Positions 1 through 6,200 of a DNA stretch of 6,609 nt are shown piece after piece (the stretch's first letter is position 1; each line of letters starts with the position of its first letter). Source of the DNA: an uncultured Veillonella sp. (GTDB taxonomy: Bacteria; Bacillota; Negativicutes; Veillonellales; Veillonellaceae); assembly GCA_902466275.1 (NCBI GenBank), contig CABQQJ010000047.1, positions 1-6,609 on the forward strand, written 5' to 3'. The translations under genes were made by a program, and so were the position numbers. The notes under the pieces are model-generated. The model ran no database searches. It saw nothing but the letters and a program-made list of their open reading frames with translations, and was not told the DNA's origin.

Positions 1-1583
1 TGTATAAGAAAGGCCTAAAAGGCATTGCTGCTTTTCTTGCCATTGGAGCGATTATAGTCTTTGTACTAGCAACCATTGCTAGTCGTGGAATGGGCGTTAT
101 TTTTAATGATGTTATGGCTCGACAAACTTTGATGCGCGGTACGGTTACTGTTGAAAGTTTATCTGCTACCCCGTGGGGGACTCTGACTTTTACAGGCCTT
201 GTTTGGAAGGACCCAGAAGGGCATGAGTTGTTCAATGCACCAAGTGGGAAAGTCCGCGTCAATATGTGGGATGTGGTGACACGTAATTTTAAGTCCTCCG
301 CTATCAAGGGCATTGAATTAGATGATGCGGTTATAGTCATTGACTTGGACGATAATAATCGATTGGATTTCGCGCCCATATCTCCAGATGTACATAAACC
401 AATTAACGAGATAGAACCCCGTCCGAAAGCACCTAGAAAGACCACACAAGAACGGCAAGAGGAACTAGGTAAGAAAGTACGTAACTTTAATTGGCAAGGT
501 CAACATTTAGATCTTAAGATTACACTTAGAAATAGTCAGTTAGAGGTCTTTAATAGAAACCGCCATTATGTGATAAAGAATGTAAACTCAAAAATTGATC
601 TTGATAGTAAGAGGGCCATTCGTATCGATATGGAAACGGGCAAATTTGGTGGTACAGCCATAGGGGATGGTCTCGTATTAAAAGGTCGTGTAGATTTAAA
701 GGATGTTTTAAAGCATCGCATGCCTCAACTAGATCTACAGTTTGATGTGAAAGGGGTGGATCCATCATCACTAGGCTTTGGTGAGAATATTCATGATGCC
801 ATGACCTTGCTTACAAAGGTAACAGGTGATTTTAACCGCCCTTTTGCTAAAGGTCGTGTGACAATGCCTATTTTACGCATTCCTGCACTTACTTTTGAGA
901 ATGTAGTAGGCGATGTGACGTACCAAGATGGCATTTTGAACTTCTCTAATGTCAATGCCAATGTGTTCAACGGGAAACTAGAGGCGAAAGGTGTTTATAA
1001 TTTGGATACTCGTGCCTATACGATTACTGGCGTAGCAAAGGATTTAGACAGTAGTATAGCCCTCAAGGCTCCTGAGTTCCTCGTGCCCGTATCGGCAAAT
1101 TTGAACTTTAAAAGTGAAGGCCAACCTCGAGACATGGAGGTATGGGGGAACTTCTGGTCCGGTGAAGGGCACTATATGCTGATTCCAATTCAAAGCATTA
1201 CGGGAAACTTTCACAATAAAGGGCGGCATTTATCCTTTAGTGATGTGAAAGTACATACGAAAATCACCACTATTACTACGGATGCTCTGCGTATCGATGA
1301 TGGACAGCTCACGATGGGGCCCCTAAATATTACGTCCCACGGGGGCAGTAATTTTATTCTGTATGATGAGTCATTTGACGAAATTGATGAAAATATGACT
1401 CGCATTAAAGATGATATGAAACAAGTTAGGGAAAATAGTAAGCGTGCCTCTGACTCTGCAAAGGACATCGATAAATCTGGGATTACAGCGCCGGACATAA
1501 AAGAATCCATGAAGGAGCTGAAGCGGAATATGGATTCGGCAAAAGATAGTTTAAATAATCTGTCAAAAAATAGTAAGCAATAA
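1..1583 (+). CDS. AsmA/TamB-like envelope protein, 5' end at the window edge
   Basis: The open frame is already running at base 3. Bases 1-2 are TG, so the codon before base 3 could be an ATG/GTG/TTG start, which would give 527 residues. The ATG at 90 is unlikely to be the start because it would discard a clear membrane anchor (bases ~24-80, residues such as GIAAFLAIGAIIVFVLATIA) preceded by lysines. The rest is a long, beta-rich, weakly repetitive region typical of AsmA/TamB-type proteins: a short stretch after the anchor (VTVESLSATPWGTLTFTGL), then repeated pieces about 'layers' such as GKLEAKGVYNLDTRAYTITG. Such proteins are anchored in the inner membrane, span the periplasm and are linked to lipid or outer-membrane protein transport. 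The last ~65 residues (from ~1378) are charged and helical, probably coiled coil (IKDDMKQVRENSKRASDSAKD). Family assignment is from the overall pattern, so the exact subfamily and substrate are unknown. No SD can be seen because the upstream DNA is outside the window. Confidence 0.7.
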   Translation, partial: YKKGLKGIAAFLAIGAIIVFVLATIASRGMGVIFNDVMARQTLMRGTVTVESLSATPWGTLTFTGLVWKDPEGHELFNAPSGKVRVNMWDVVTRNFKSSAIKGIELDDAVIVIDLDDNNRLDFAPISPDVHKPINEIEPRPKAPRKTTQERQEELGKKVRNFNWQGQHLDLKITLRNSQLEVFNRNRHYVIKNVNSKIDLDSKRAIRIDMETGKFGGTAIGDGLVLKGRVDLKDVLKHRMPQLDLQFDVKGVDPSSLGFGENIHDAMTLLTKVTGDFNRPFAKGRVTMPILRIPALTFENVVGDVTYQDGILNFSNVNANVFNGKLEAKGVYNLDTRAYTITGVAKDLDSSIALKAPEFLVPVSANLNFKSEGQPRDMEVWGNFWSGEGHYMLIPIQSITGNFHNKGRHLSFSDVKVHTKITTITTDALRIDDGQLTMGPLNITSHGGSNFILYDESFDEIDENMTRIKDDMKQVRENSKRASDSAKDIDKSGITAPDIKESMKELKRNMDSAKDSLNNLSKNSKQ

Positions 1584-1667
1584 ACTGTATTGAGCCGTAA
1601 AGAGTAAGAAGAAACAATACGGTAACAATATAAAGTAAGGGAAATAATAAACTAGCAAAAATTATAA

Positions 1668-1706
1668 AAAGAAGGCAATCCATCATGGTGATGAGTTGCC
1701 TTCTTT
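1668..1706. terminator. Bidirectional terminator hairpin between convergent genes
   Basis: An 11-bp perfect stem AAAGAAGGCAA (1668-1678) / TTGCCTTCTTT (1696-1706) continues inward through a T-G wobble and one mismatch to CATCA/TGATG with a TGG loop. On the minus strand it is followed by a run of five T (complement of 1666-1670), so it should stop the minus-strand gene, which ends 45 bases away. On the plus strand the T-run is only the TTT at the arm end, so termination of the AsmA-like gene is probably weaker. Confidence 0.75.
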
Positions 1707-1750
1707 AAGTTATAAGGTGCTAAATTGTATGTAGCTATACAAAAGATTTA

Positions 1751-2482
1751 TTATCTGTTTAATCCGTTAGAGCGTACGTATTCGGTATTTTCTGTGTCTT
1801 TAGTATCTGTTTTGGTATTAGTTCGTTTTACCGTAATAAGAGGTTTCTTTTCTTTGGTTTCCTCCTCTTCGTATGGAATTACTTTATCTCCTTGATCCGG
1901 CAAAAATGTTTCGATACCGTTTCGTTTGCCTTTTTGTGTGTTTGAATCAGTGGCCAATTGACTTTGTTGTGGAACGATATAGATTTCGTCTTTATTAATG
2001 GTTACATCATTTAACAAGAGTTTGAATGCGTTTGGACTTACATATAGAATTCCGTCTACCATACGTGCTGCAGGCAGTAAAGATTCGGATGTATCAAGGT
2101 TGATGATTTGCAGTTTACCCTTGCGTACGACTTGTTTAGAGTCTGGTTGTACCGCTAAGGTAGCAATGTTCATATCGATTAATGCCGTTTTTGTAGGGGC
2201 ATCCCAAGATACTTTATAACCTAATGCTTCTGATACTTGACGTAACGCTACGAGTGGCTGATCGTCAACATAGATAACATTCGGTTTATTATCTATGGGC
2301 TCTAATAATATGCCATCTACATTGATATAATGCTGTGTCGTTACTGATGCAGGTCTTTTTAAACTCTGTGTCGTTGTAGCTGTCTCCGTTCCGACTGCTG
2401 CTTGGGCAGGTTGCACCATTCCGCTTGTGAAAGCTAGCGCCCCAACGGCTATACCGAACAAAATCAGTTGTTTTAATTTCAT
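1751..2482 (-). CDS. Secreted protein with copper amine oxidase N-terminal-like domain
   Basis: The protein has 243 residues. The start was set at the ATG complementary to 2480-2482 because GGAGG (complement of 2488-2492) lies five bases upstream; the longer in-frame start would put this site inside the coding region. Residues 1-28 form a classical signal peptide: MKLKQ, a hydrophobic core, then AQA before AVG, a good signal peptidase I site. Residues ~50-172 match the pattern of the copper amine oxidase N-terminal domain (PF07833-type): INVDG, then VDDQPLVALRQVSEALGYKV, WDAPTKTALI and a second half ending in IYIVPQQ. Despite its name, this domain is common in secreted Firmicute proteins without any oxidase activity, and no catalytic oxidase domain is present here. 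The C-terminal ~70 residues are polar and low-complexity (EEEETKEKK, TNTKTDTKDTENTE), probably disordered. It likely acts in the periplasm or envelope; its ligand is unknown. Confidence 0.85.
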   Translation of the reverse strand: MKLKQLILFGIAVGALAFTSGMVQPAQAAVGTETATTTQSLKRPASVTTQHYINVDGILLEPIDNKPNVIYVDDQPLVALRQVSEALGYKVSWDAPTKTALIDMNIATLAVQPDSKQVVRKGKLQIINLDTSESLLPAARMVDGILYVSPNAFKLLLNDVTINKDEIYIVPQQSQLATDSNTQKGKRNGIETFLPDQGDKVIPYEEEETKEKKPLITVKRTNTKTDTKDTENTEYVRSNGLNR

Positions 2483-2528
2483 GGTAACCTCCATTGTGTA
2501 TAAAACGTAACGATAAATCATAATGGGT

Positions 2529-2537
2529 ACTATAACA
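2529..2537 (-). promoter_or_regulatory. Candidate extended -10 promoter for the copper-amine-oxidase-N-like gene
   Basis: On the minus strand the sequence reads TGTTATAGT: an upstream TG, one base, then TATAGT (five of six matches to TATAAT). Transcription would begin near 2522, leaving a ~40-base leader before the SD and ATG at 2482. No good -35 hexamer was found 16-18 bases upstream, and the region is very AT-rich, so chance is possible. Confidence 0.4.
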
Positions 2538-2660
2538 TGGATATATGAATATTATATTATAAATTTTAATTTTATAAAACTAATAAAGAAGAAGGAATGA
2601 ATTTATCGATTTTATACTTAGGCTTGATTTTAAAATATATTGCGACAAATAAAAAGACTT

Positions 2661-2723
2661 ATATTAGAGATCTCGTGTAAAATGTAAATAACCACAAATA
2701 CATGACACGGAGGTCTCTAATAT
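2661..2723 (+). repeat. Strong 63-base palindrome covering the SD and start codon of the next gene
   Basis: The left arm ATATTAGAGATCTCGTGT (2661-2678) pairs with the right arm ACACGGAGGTCTCTAATAT (2705-2723): 18 base pairs including one G-U, with a single bulged G at 2709. Inside it, ATGTA (2682-2686) pairs with TACAT (2699-2703), leaving a 12-base A-rich loop. The right arm contains GGAGG (2709-2713) and the first two bases of the ATG at 2722. As RNA, the hairpin would bury the ribosome site; as DNA it could be an operator or a small mobile palindromic repeat. It has no T-run, so it is not a plain terminator. No second copy occurs in the window. Confidence 0.7.
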
Positions 2724-3067
2724 GGTTGGTGGTTCTAGCTTAGAAGGATTTACGGTATCTAGTGCTAACAAAGTTATGGTACGGAGACATATCTTGTTAG
2801 GCGTGCGAATGCATGGGAAAGGAGTGGTCCTAATGTTGGTGGGCCTTCTGGAGTTGCTACATGGAGACTGGGGAAGATACAAGTATCTCTTGAGGGAGAA
2901 GGTTACGCAGAGCTTTGGGCGGTCATTTAGAAACTTACGGAGATAGAAAAAAACGTAAACTAAAATTCAAAGTTGGTCTAGCAAAGGTTGTAGGTGATTC
3001 TATAGGAATAAATGTTGAAGAAAATGAAGATAGAAAAAAAGAACGAGAAGCGCTTGATAAGCGTTAG
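2722..3067 (+). pseudogene. Unrecognised ~115-codon gene broken by two apparent 1-base losses
   Basis: Three successive frames read like one protein. Frame one starts at ATG 2722, eight bases after GGAGG (2709-2713), and gives MVGGSSLEGFTVSSANK. The frame changes at the AAA run 2769-2771 and continues as SYGTETYLVRRANAWERSG, GGPSGVATWRLGKIQVSLEG and EGYAELW up to the GGG run 2917-2919. It then changes again to GGHLETYGDRKKRKLKFKV, GLAKVVGDSIGINVEENEDR and a charged end EREALDKR with stop TAG 3065-3067. Adding one A to the first run and one G to the second restores a single 115-residue frame. Read without correction, the first frame runs to 2948 as a 74-residue protein of implausible composition. 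The restored protein is Gly/Val-rich and beta-like in the middle with a basic-acidic tail. It has no signal peptide, and I do not recognise the family. The open frame extends back to 2692, so an older, longer gene is also possible. Confidence 0.55.
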
Positions 3068-3085
3068 CATATTGTTGAGGTGAAA

Positions 3086-3280
3086 ATGTTTTTAAAAATA
3101 TTTAATTTAATCTTTTGGGTTGGAATGATTTTTTTCCTAGGAGGCATTACATTTATGTTTGTTATGGATCCTGAGGTTACTAGTGACGAGTTTTGGATAT
3201 ACTTTTATGGTAGTGCTTATATTATTAGTGGAGTATTTATGTTGGGATGGTATTTTATATATAAACTTTTAAAAAAATGA
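3086..3280 (+). CDS. Small protein with two membrane segments
   Basis: The protein has 64 residues starting at ATG 3086. GAGG (3077-3080) lies five bases upstream; the in-frame GTG at 3080 overlaps this ribosome site and is therefore less likely. It is very hydrophobic: one membrane segment at about residues 3-27 (IFNLIFWVGMIFFLGGITFM), a short acidic loop (DPEVTSDE), a second segment at ~35-58 (IYFYGSAYIISGVFMLGWYF), and a basic end KLLKK. The hairpin-like topology would place both ends on the same side, with the lysine-rich tail probably in the cytoplasm. Only 18 bases separate it from the end of the broken gene, and a strong terminator follows, so the two probably formed one transcript. 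The size and position would suit an immunity-type or small accessory membrane protein, but no family is recognised. Codon use is AT-rich like its surroundings. Confidence 0.65.
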   Translation: MFLKIFNLIFWVGMIFFLGGITFMFVMDPEVTSDEFWIYFYGSAYIISGVFMLGWYFIYKLLKK

Positions 3281-3324
3281 TTATATTTGAATTAATCTTA
3301 AGGTCATGATCATTTAAACCCGAT

Positions 3325-3393
3325 AGGACGTTATAGTCTAATATTCAGTAGCTTTAATTACTGAATGATTTAAGACTATAGCGTCCTTTTTTT
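3325..3393 (+). terminator. Strong rho-independent terminator
   Basis: A 15-bp stem AGGACGTTATAGTCT (3325-3339) / AGACTATAGCGTCCT (3373-3387), with one G-U pair, surrounds an inner 8-bp stem ATTCAGTA (3343-3350) / TACTGAAT (3359-3366). It is followed by seven T (3387-3393). It lies 44 bases after the small membrane protein and closes that transcript before the queF promoter. Confidence 0.9.
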
Positions 3394-3490
3394 ATTTAGT
3401 CATTTGCAGTATAAACGAATGTTGTAGTTATGTTAGTTGCAACTTTCAATTTAATCCTATTTTACATCAAGACTTTTTTAGCACTACGTA

Positions 3491-3499
3491 TGATATAAT
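3491..3499 (+). promoter_or_regulatory. Extended -10 promoter for queF
   Basis: TGATATAAT is a perfect extended -10 (TG, one base, TATAAT). The -35 region is weak (GACTTT at a 17-base spacing), as is usual for extended -10 promoters. Transcription would start near 3506, giving a ~48-base leader before the ATG at 3554. The rest of 3394-3490 shows only a 10-base palindrome AGTTGCAACT (3435-3444), which may be an operator or chance. Confidence 0.6.
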
Positions 3500-3553
3500 T
3501 TATTTAAATTGAATGATTTAGCAGAATTTATATTTTATAGAAAGAGGTTCCTT

Positions 3554-4051
3554 ATGGCATCCGGCAGATCTGAAAAAGAGTTACAAGGGGTAACGATGTT
3601 AGGTCACAAGACCGATTATCCTACTGATTATGCGCCACAGGTGTTAGAGGCGTTTGATAATAAACACCCTGATAATGACTATTTCGTTAAGTTTAATTGT
3701 CCTGAGTTCACAAGCTTGTGTCCTATGACAGGTCAACCAGACTTTGCCACAATCTATATTTCTTATGTGCCAGATAAGAAGATGGTAGAGTCCAAGTCTT
3801 TGAAGTTGTATCTGTTTAGTTTCCGCAATCATGGGGACTTTCACGAGGACTGCATCAACATTATCATGAAAGATCTTGTGAAGTTGATGGATCCTAAATA
3901 TATCGAGGTGTGGGGCAAGTTTACGCCGCGCGGTGGCTTGTCTATCGATCCATATGCAAACTATGGCAAGCCTGGTACAGAGTGGGAAAAAACGGCAAAA
4001 GAGCGCCTTCATTTCCACGACATGCAGCCTGAGCGCGTAGCATACCGTTAA
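3554..4051 (+). CDS. queF: NADPH-dependent 7-cyano-7-deazaguanine reductase (preQ0 reductase)
   Basis: QueF reduces the nitrile of preQ0 to the aminomethyl group of preQ1 using two NADPH, in the cytoplasm; preQ1 is then put into tRNA on the way to queuosine. The protein has 165 residues, the usual length of the short, single-domain (B. subtilis-type) QueF. The catalytic cysteine is C56 in [13 protein letters not shown], with the partner aspartate D63. The family motif ESKSLKLY is at 79-86, followed by [10 protein letters not shown], whose H97 and E98 correspond to the substrate-binding His-Glu pair. The ATG at 3554 is chosen because GAGG (3544-3547) lies six bases upstream and the length then fits the family; a longer TTG start at 3509 would sit almost on the promoter. 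No other queuosine genes are in the window. The next gene begins one base after the queF stop, implying co-transcription. Confidence 0.95.
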   Translation: MASGRSEKELQGVTMLGHKTDYPTDYAPQVLEAFDNKHPDNDYFVKFNCPEFTSLCPMTGQPDFATIYISYVPDKKMVESKSLKLYLFSFRNHGDFHEDCINIIMKDLVKLMDPKYIEVWGKFTPRGGLSIDPYANYGKPGTEWEKTAKERLHFHDMQPERVAYR

Positions 4052-4052
4052 T

Positions 4053-4913
4053 ATGGCATACGAATATTTAACAATGGTCACATCGTTCATAATGTTTTTT
4101 ATGATCGGTGTGACCTTGTCTATACACCCTGCGTCGATTATGGTAGGGACGAATACCTATATAGAATCACAAAATAAATGGACTCGCTGGAACGGATATA
4201 TCATCTTTGTGTTGCTCCTATTTGTGTTAGATATGCTCGTAACGAATGGTATATATATTGCGTTTCACGATGTGTATGGTAATCTTTTTAACATTGTTTA
4301 TCTTGATTTCAATCCTATGGACATGTTCTTTAGTGAAAGCTTTCAAATAGGTGTTATTCTAGTCTTTTCGCTTGTGTTGTTTCAAGTGTTAGGGCTCGTT
4401 GATTTAGCTCATGGAGAACGGGATTTATCCTTTTATTATGACCAAGTAGATGCAGGTAAACATAAGCCTTCTTGGATGGAGCGGTACATGGGGAGTCAAA
4501 GAGGCTTTCTTGGAGCGAGCTTGTTGGGCTTGCTCTATATGTTGAGAATGACGATAAAAACAATGTGGCCTTATATCGTGTGTCTAGTGTGGTTTAAAAT
4601 CCTAGCCATACTTGCAAATGTACTAGTATCACCAAGTATTAACCGAATTATGCATGTTGATAATGAAATGACTACCCTAATCATTTTCGACCCATACATT
4701 GTCACCTATGCAGTTGCTGGTTTCTTATGGGGCTATGTAGCATTACATCATGATATAACTAAAGTATCGCACTTAGCTAGTAGCATGGCTATATCTCTTA
4801 TCCCTCGTCTTACAGTCTTGGTAGGAGCAATTTTCTTTATTGGATTGGCCCTCATCATTATAATGGTACCCATCACATGGGATGGGGTACTTGACGCACT
4901 TACAAAAAAATAG
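4053..4913 (+). CDS. Multi-pass membrane protein of unknown function, coupled to queF
   Basis: The protein has 286 residues and about six or seven predicted membrane segments: ~7-31, 48-70, 97-118, 151-165 together with 170-192 (probably two), 208-230 and 247-273. A cytoplasmic-like charged loop (residues ~119-150, HGERDLSFYYDQVDAGKHKP) contains a cluster of acidic, basic and aromatic residues. The start at 4053 is only one base past the queF stop, with no clear SD, so translation probably depends on ribosomes finishing queF. A second ATG at 4074 (MVTSFIMFF) is possible. It does not resemble the known queuosine-precursor transporters QueT or YhhQ by length or recognisable motif. The placement could nevertheless mean a role linked to queuosine, or simply a shared promoter. 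No hairpin follows closely; the next terminator-like hairpin is 150 bases downstream. Confidence 0.8.
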   Translation: MAYEYLTMVTSFIMFFMIGVTLSIHPASIMVGTNTYIESQNKWTRWNGYIIFVLLLFVLDMLVTNGIYIAFHDVYGNLFNIVYLDFNPMDMFFSESFQIGVILVFSLVLFQVLGLVDLAHGERDLSFYYDQVDAGKHKPSWMERYMGSQRGFLGASLLGLLYMLRMTIKTMWPYIVCLVWFKILAILANVLVSPSINRIMHVDNEMTTLIIFDPYIVTYAVAGFLWGYVALHHDITKVSHLASSMAISLIPRLTVLVGAIFFIGLALIIIMVPITWDGVLDALTKK

Positions 4914-4967
4914 ATAAAGCTAGTTATTTCCTGTATTTTTAGGGTTTTAAAAGTCGTTCTCATTCTC

Positions 4968-4997
4968 TTGACAATGAAATGATTCAAATGTTAGAGT
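4968..4997 (+). promoter_or_regulatory. Candidate promoter for the cysK leader
   Basis: A perfect -35 TTGACA (4968-4973) is followed after 18 bases by TAGAGT (4992-4997), four of six matches to TATAAT. Transcription would start near 5004, giving a leader of ~124 bases before the cysK ATG. This is the best promoter in the 214-base gap between 4913 and 5128. I see no T-box or SAM-riboswitch consensus in the leader. Confidence 0.45.
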
Positions 4998-5064
4998 ATG
5001 GTTGTATTAATTGGAATACATAAACGGTTATACTCCGTATATGGTGAATAACAAGGTGCAATAT

Positions 5065-5101
5065 AAAATCGTCCTTGGGATGTTCCTAAGGACGATTTTT
5101 A
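5065..5101 (+). terminator. Terminator hairpin in the cysK leader, possible attenuator
   Basis: A 16-bp stem AAAATCGTCCTTGGGA (5065-5080) / TCCTAAGGACGATTTT (5084-5099), with one G-U pair and a TGT loop, ends in a T-run (5096-5100). It ends 26 bases before the cysK ATG, too close for a separate promoter in between. It may therefore end the queF transcript, act as an attenuator inside the cysK leader, or both. CAAGG (5052-5056) could pair with CCTTG (5073-5077) of the left arm as a weak alternative fold. Confidence 0.75.
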
Positions 5102-5127
5102 TCATCTATCGCTAGAGGGAGAATTAG

Positions 5128-6042
5128 ATGAGTATAGTAACAAACCAAACAACTGAACTTATTGGTAAAACACCGATATATCAATTGCCAAATACCAATA
5201 TTTATGTAAAACTTGAAAAATATAATGTAGGTGGCTCTGTGAAAGACCGTGCCGTTCTTGGCATGTTGCAAGACGCTAAGGCGCAAGGTCGCATCCATGA
5301 GGATAGCATCATCGTAGAAGCCACAAGTGGTAATACGGGGATCGCTCTTGCTATGGTAGGCGCTATTTTACATATTAAAACAGTGATTATCATGCCTGAA
5401 AGTATGAGTAAAGAACGCCGTGAGCTTATTAAGGCGTATGGGGCGCAGCTCATCTTAACACCAAAAGAAACAGGTATGAAGGGGGCTCTTGAGCGGGCCA
5501 ATGAAATTTTGGAGAAGTATCCAAATGCTTTCACCTTGGGCCAATTTGTAAATCCTGCAAACCCAGATATGCATTACCGCACGACGGGTACTGAAATTGT
5601 AGAACAAGTGCCAAATGTTGATGTATTTGTAGCGGGTATCGGTACAGGTGGTACTTTCACAGGCGTTACAAGACGATTGAAAGAACATAATCCTAATCTA
5701 AAAGCCATTGCTGTAGAGCCAACGGGATCTCCTGCTATTACCGAAGGTAAGGGCGGCCCTCACAAAATTCAAGGCATTGGGGCAGGCTTTATTCCTGAAA
5801 ACTTTGATCAAAGCTTGATGGACGGTGTACAAACTGTAAGCGATGAAGAGGCTTTTAGCGAAGTGCAAACCTTTATGCGTGAAAGCGGTGTTTCTATTGG
5901 TCTTTCTTCAGGGGCGGCTATCGTTGCGGCAAAGCGTATTGCTCGTGAAGAGCCAAAGGCTAATATTGTGGTGATTGCGCCAGATGGGGTAGAAAAATAT
6001 TTATCCCTCTTGGACTTTGGCAACAACGAATACGTTAAATAA
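5128..6042 (+). CDS. cysK: Cysteine synthase (O-acetylserine sulfhydrylase)
   Basis: CysK replaces the acetyl group of O-acetylserine with sulfide to give cysteine, using pyridoxal phosphate (PLP) in the cytoplasm. The 304 residues match the usual length (~300-320). The PLP lysine is K39 in GGSVKDR. The substrate loop TSGNTG is at 66-71, the phosphate-binding GTGGT at 172-176, HKIQGIGAGFIP at 212-223, and the serine that contacts the PLP ring lies in SSGAA (260-264). The start ATG at 5128 has an AGGGAG ribosome site six bases upstream. Cystathionine beta-synthase-like and CysM enzymes share this fold; the length, the motifs and the cysE neighbour favour CysK. The upstream terminator-like hairpin suggests control of transcription elongation. 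cysE follows after a 158-base gap. Confidence 0.95.
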   Translation: MSIVTNQTTELIGKTPIYQLPNTNIYVKLEKYNVGGSVKDRAVLGMLQDAKAQGRIHEDSIIVEATSGNTGIALAMVGAILHIKTVIIMPESMSKERRELIKAYGAQLILTPKETGMKGALERANEILEKYPNAFTLGQFVNPANPDMHYRTTGTEIVEQVPNVDVFVAGIGTGGTFTGVTRRLKEHNPNLKAIAVEPTGSPAITEGKGGPHKIQGIGAGFIPENFDQSLMDGVQTVSDEEAFSEVQTFMRESGVSIGLSSGAAIVAAKRIAREEPKANIVVIAPDGVEKYLSLLDFGNNEYVK

Positions 6043-6094
6043 TAGATTTCAGATAATAAAAATACTGAATTTTGGATTGGTAAAAGAATAGGTT

Positions 6095-6118
6095 CTATAT
6101 ATAAAGCCTTATATATAG
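6095..6118 (+). repeat. AT-rich perfect hairpin between cysK and cysE
   Basis: CTATATATAA (6095-6104) and TTATATATAG (6109-6118) form a perfect 10-bp stem with an AGCC loop. An alternative outer pairing exists between GGTTCTATAT (6091-6100) and ATATAGACC (6121-6129) with one bulged T. No T-run follows, so it is not a standard terminator. It may process, stabilise or partly block the cysK-cysE transcript. Confidence 0.5.
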
Positions 6119-6139
6119 GAATATAGACCAAATATGTTG

Positions 6140-6156
6140 TATACTAGATATATCTA
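6140..6156 (+). promoter_or_regulatory. Possible cysE promoter element with overlapping palindrome
   Basis: TATACT (6140-6145) is a five-of-six match to a -10 box. The 12-base perfect palindrome TAGATATATCTA (6145-6156) starts at its last base, as an operator over a start site might. No convincing -35 box is present at 16-18 bases, and AT-rich DNA yields such palindromes by chance, so this is a weak call. Confidence 0.25.
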
Positions 6157-6200
6157 TATTTCTGTAGAATGTAAGTAGAGTTATTTGAGATGGAGTCAAT

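Noticed and set aside
1585..1622. 8-bp stem CTGTATTG/CAATACGG just after the AsmA-like stop codon
   Set aside because: It has a 22-base loop and no T-run; the stronger hairpin at 1668-1706 explains termination.
1483..1686. Minus-strand 67-residue hydrophobic frame
   Set aside because: It overlaps the end of the AsmA-like gene, starts inside the terminator hairpin and has no ribosome site.
2722..2946. Intact 74-residue protein from ATG 2722
   Set aside because: It has a good SD, but its second half looks like a shifted frame, whereas two other frames give coherent protein continuing to 3067.
3541..3575. AGAGGTTC near the queF start, resembling the first part of a preQ1-I riboswitch
   Set aside because: The matching CCTC and A-rich tail of the aptamer do not follow, and the stretch is explained by the SD before the ATG at 3554.
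3644..4090. Minus-strand 148-residue frame
   Set aside because: It lies opposite the clearly identified queF with its catalytic motifs and has no motif of its own.
4914..4960. Terminator directly after the membrane protein gene
   Set aside because: T-rich stretches are present, but no stable stem of more than a few base pairs was found.
6048..6073. Terminator after cysK: TTCAG/CTGAA stem followed by TTTT
   Set aside because: Only five AT-rich base pairs with a 12-base loop; too weak to call.
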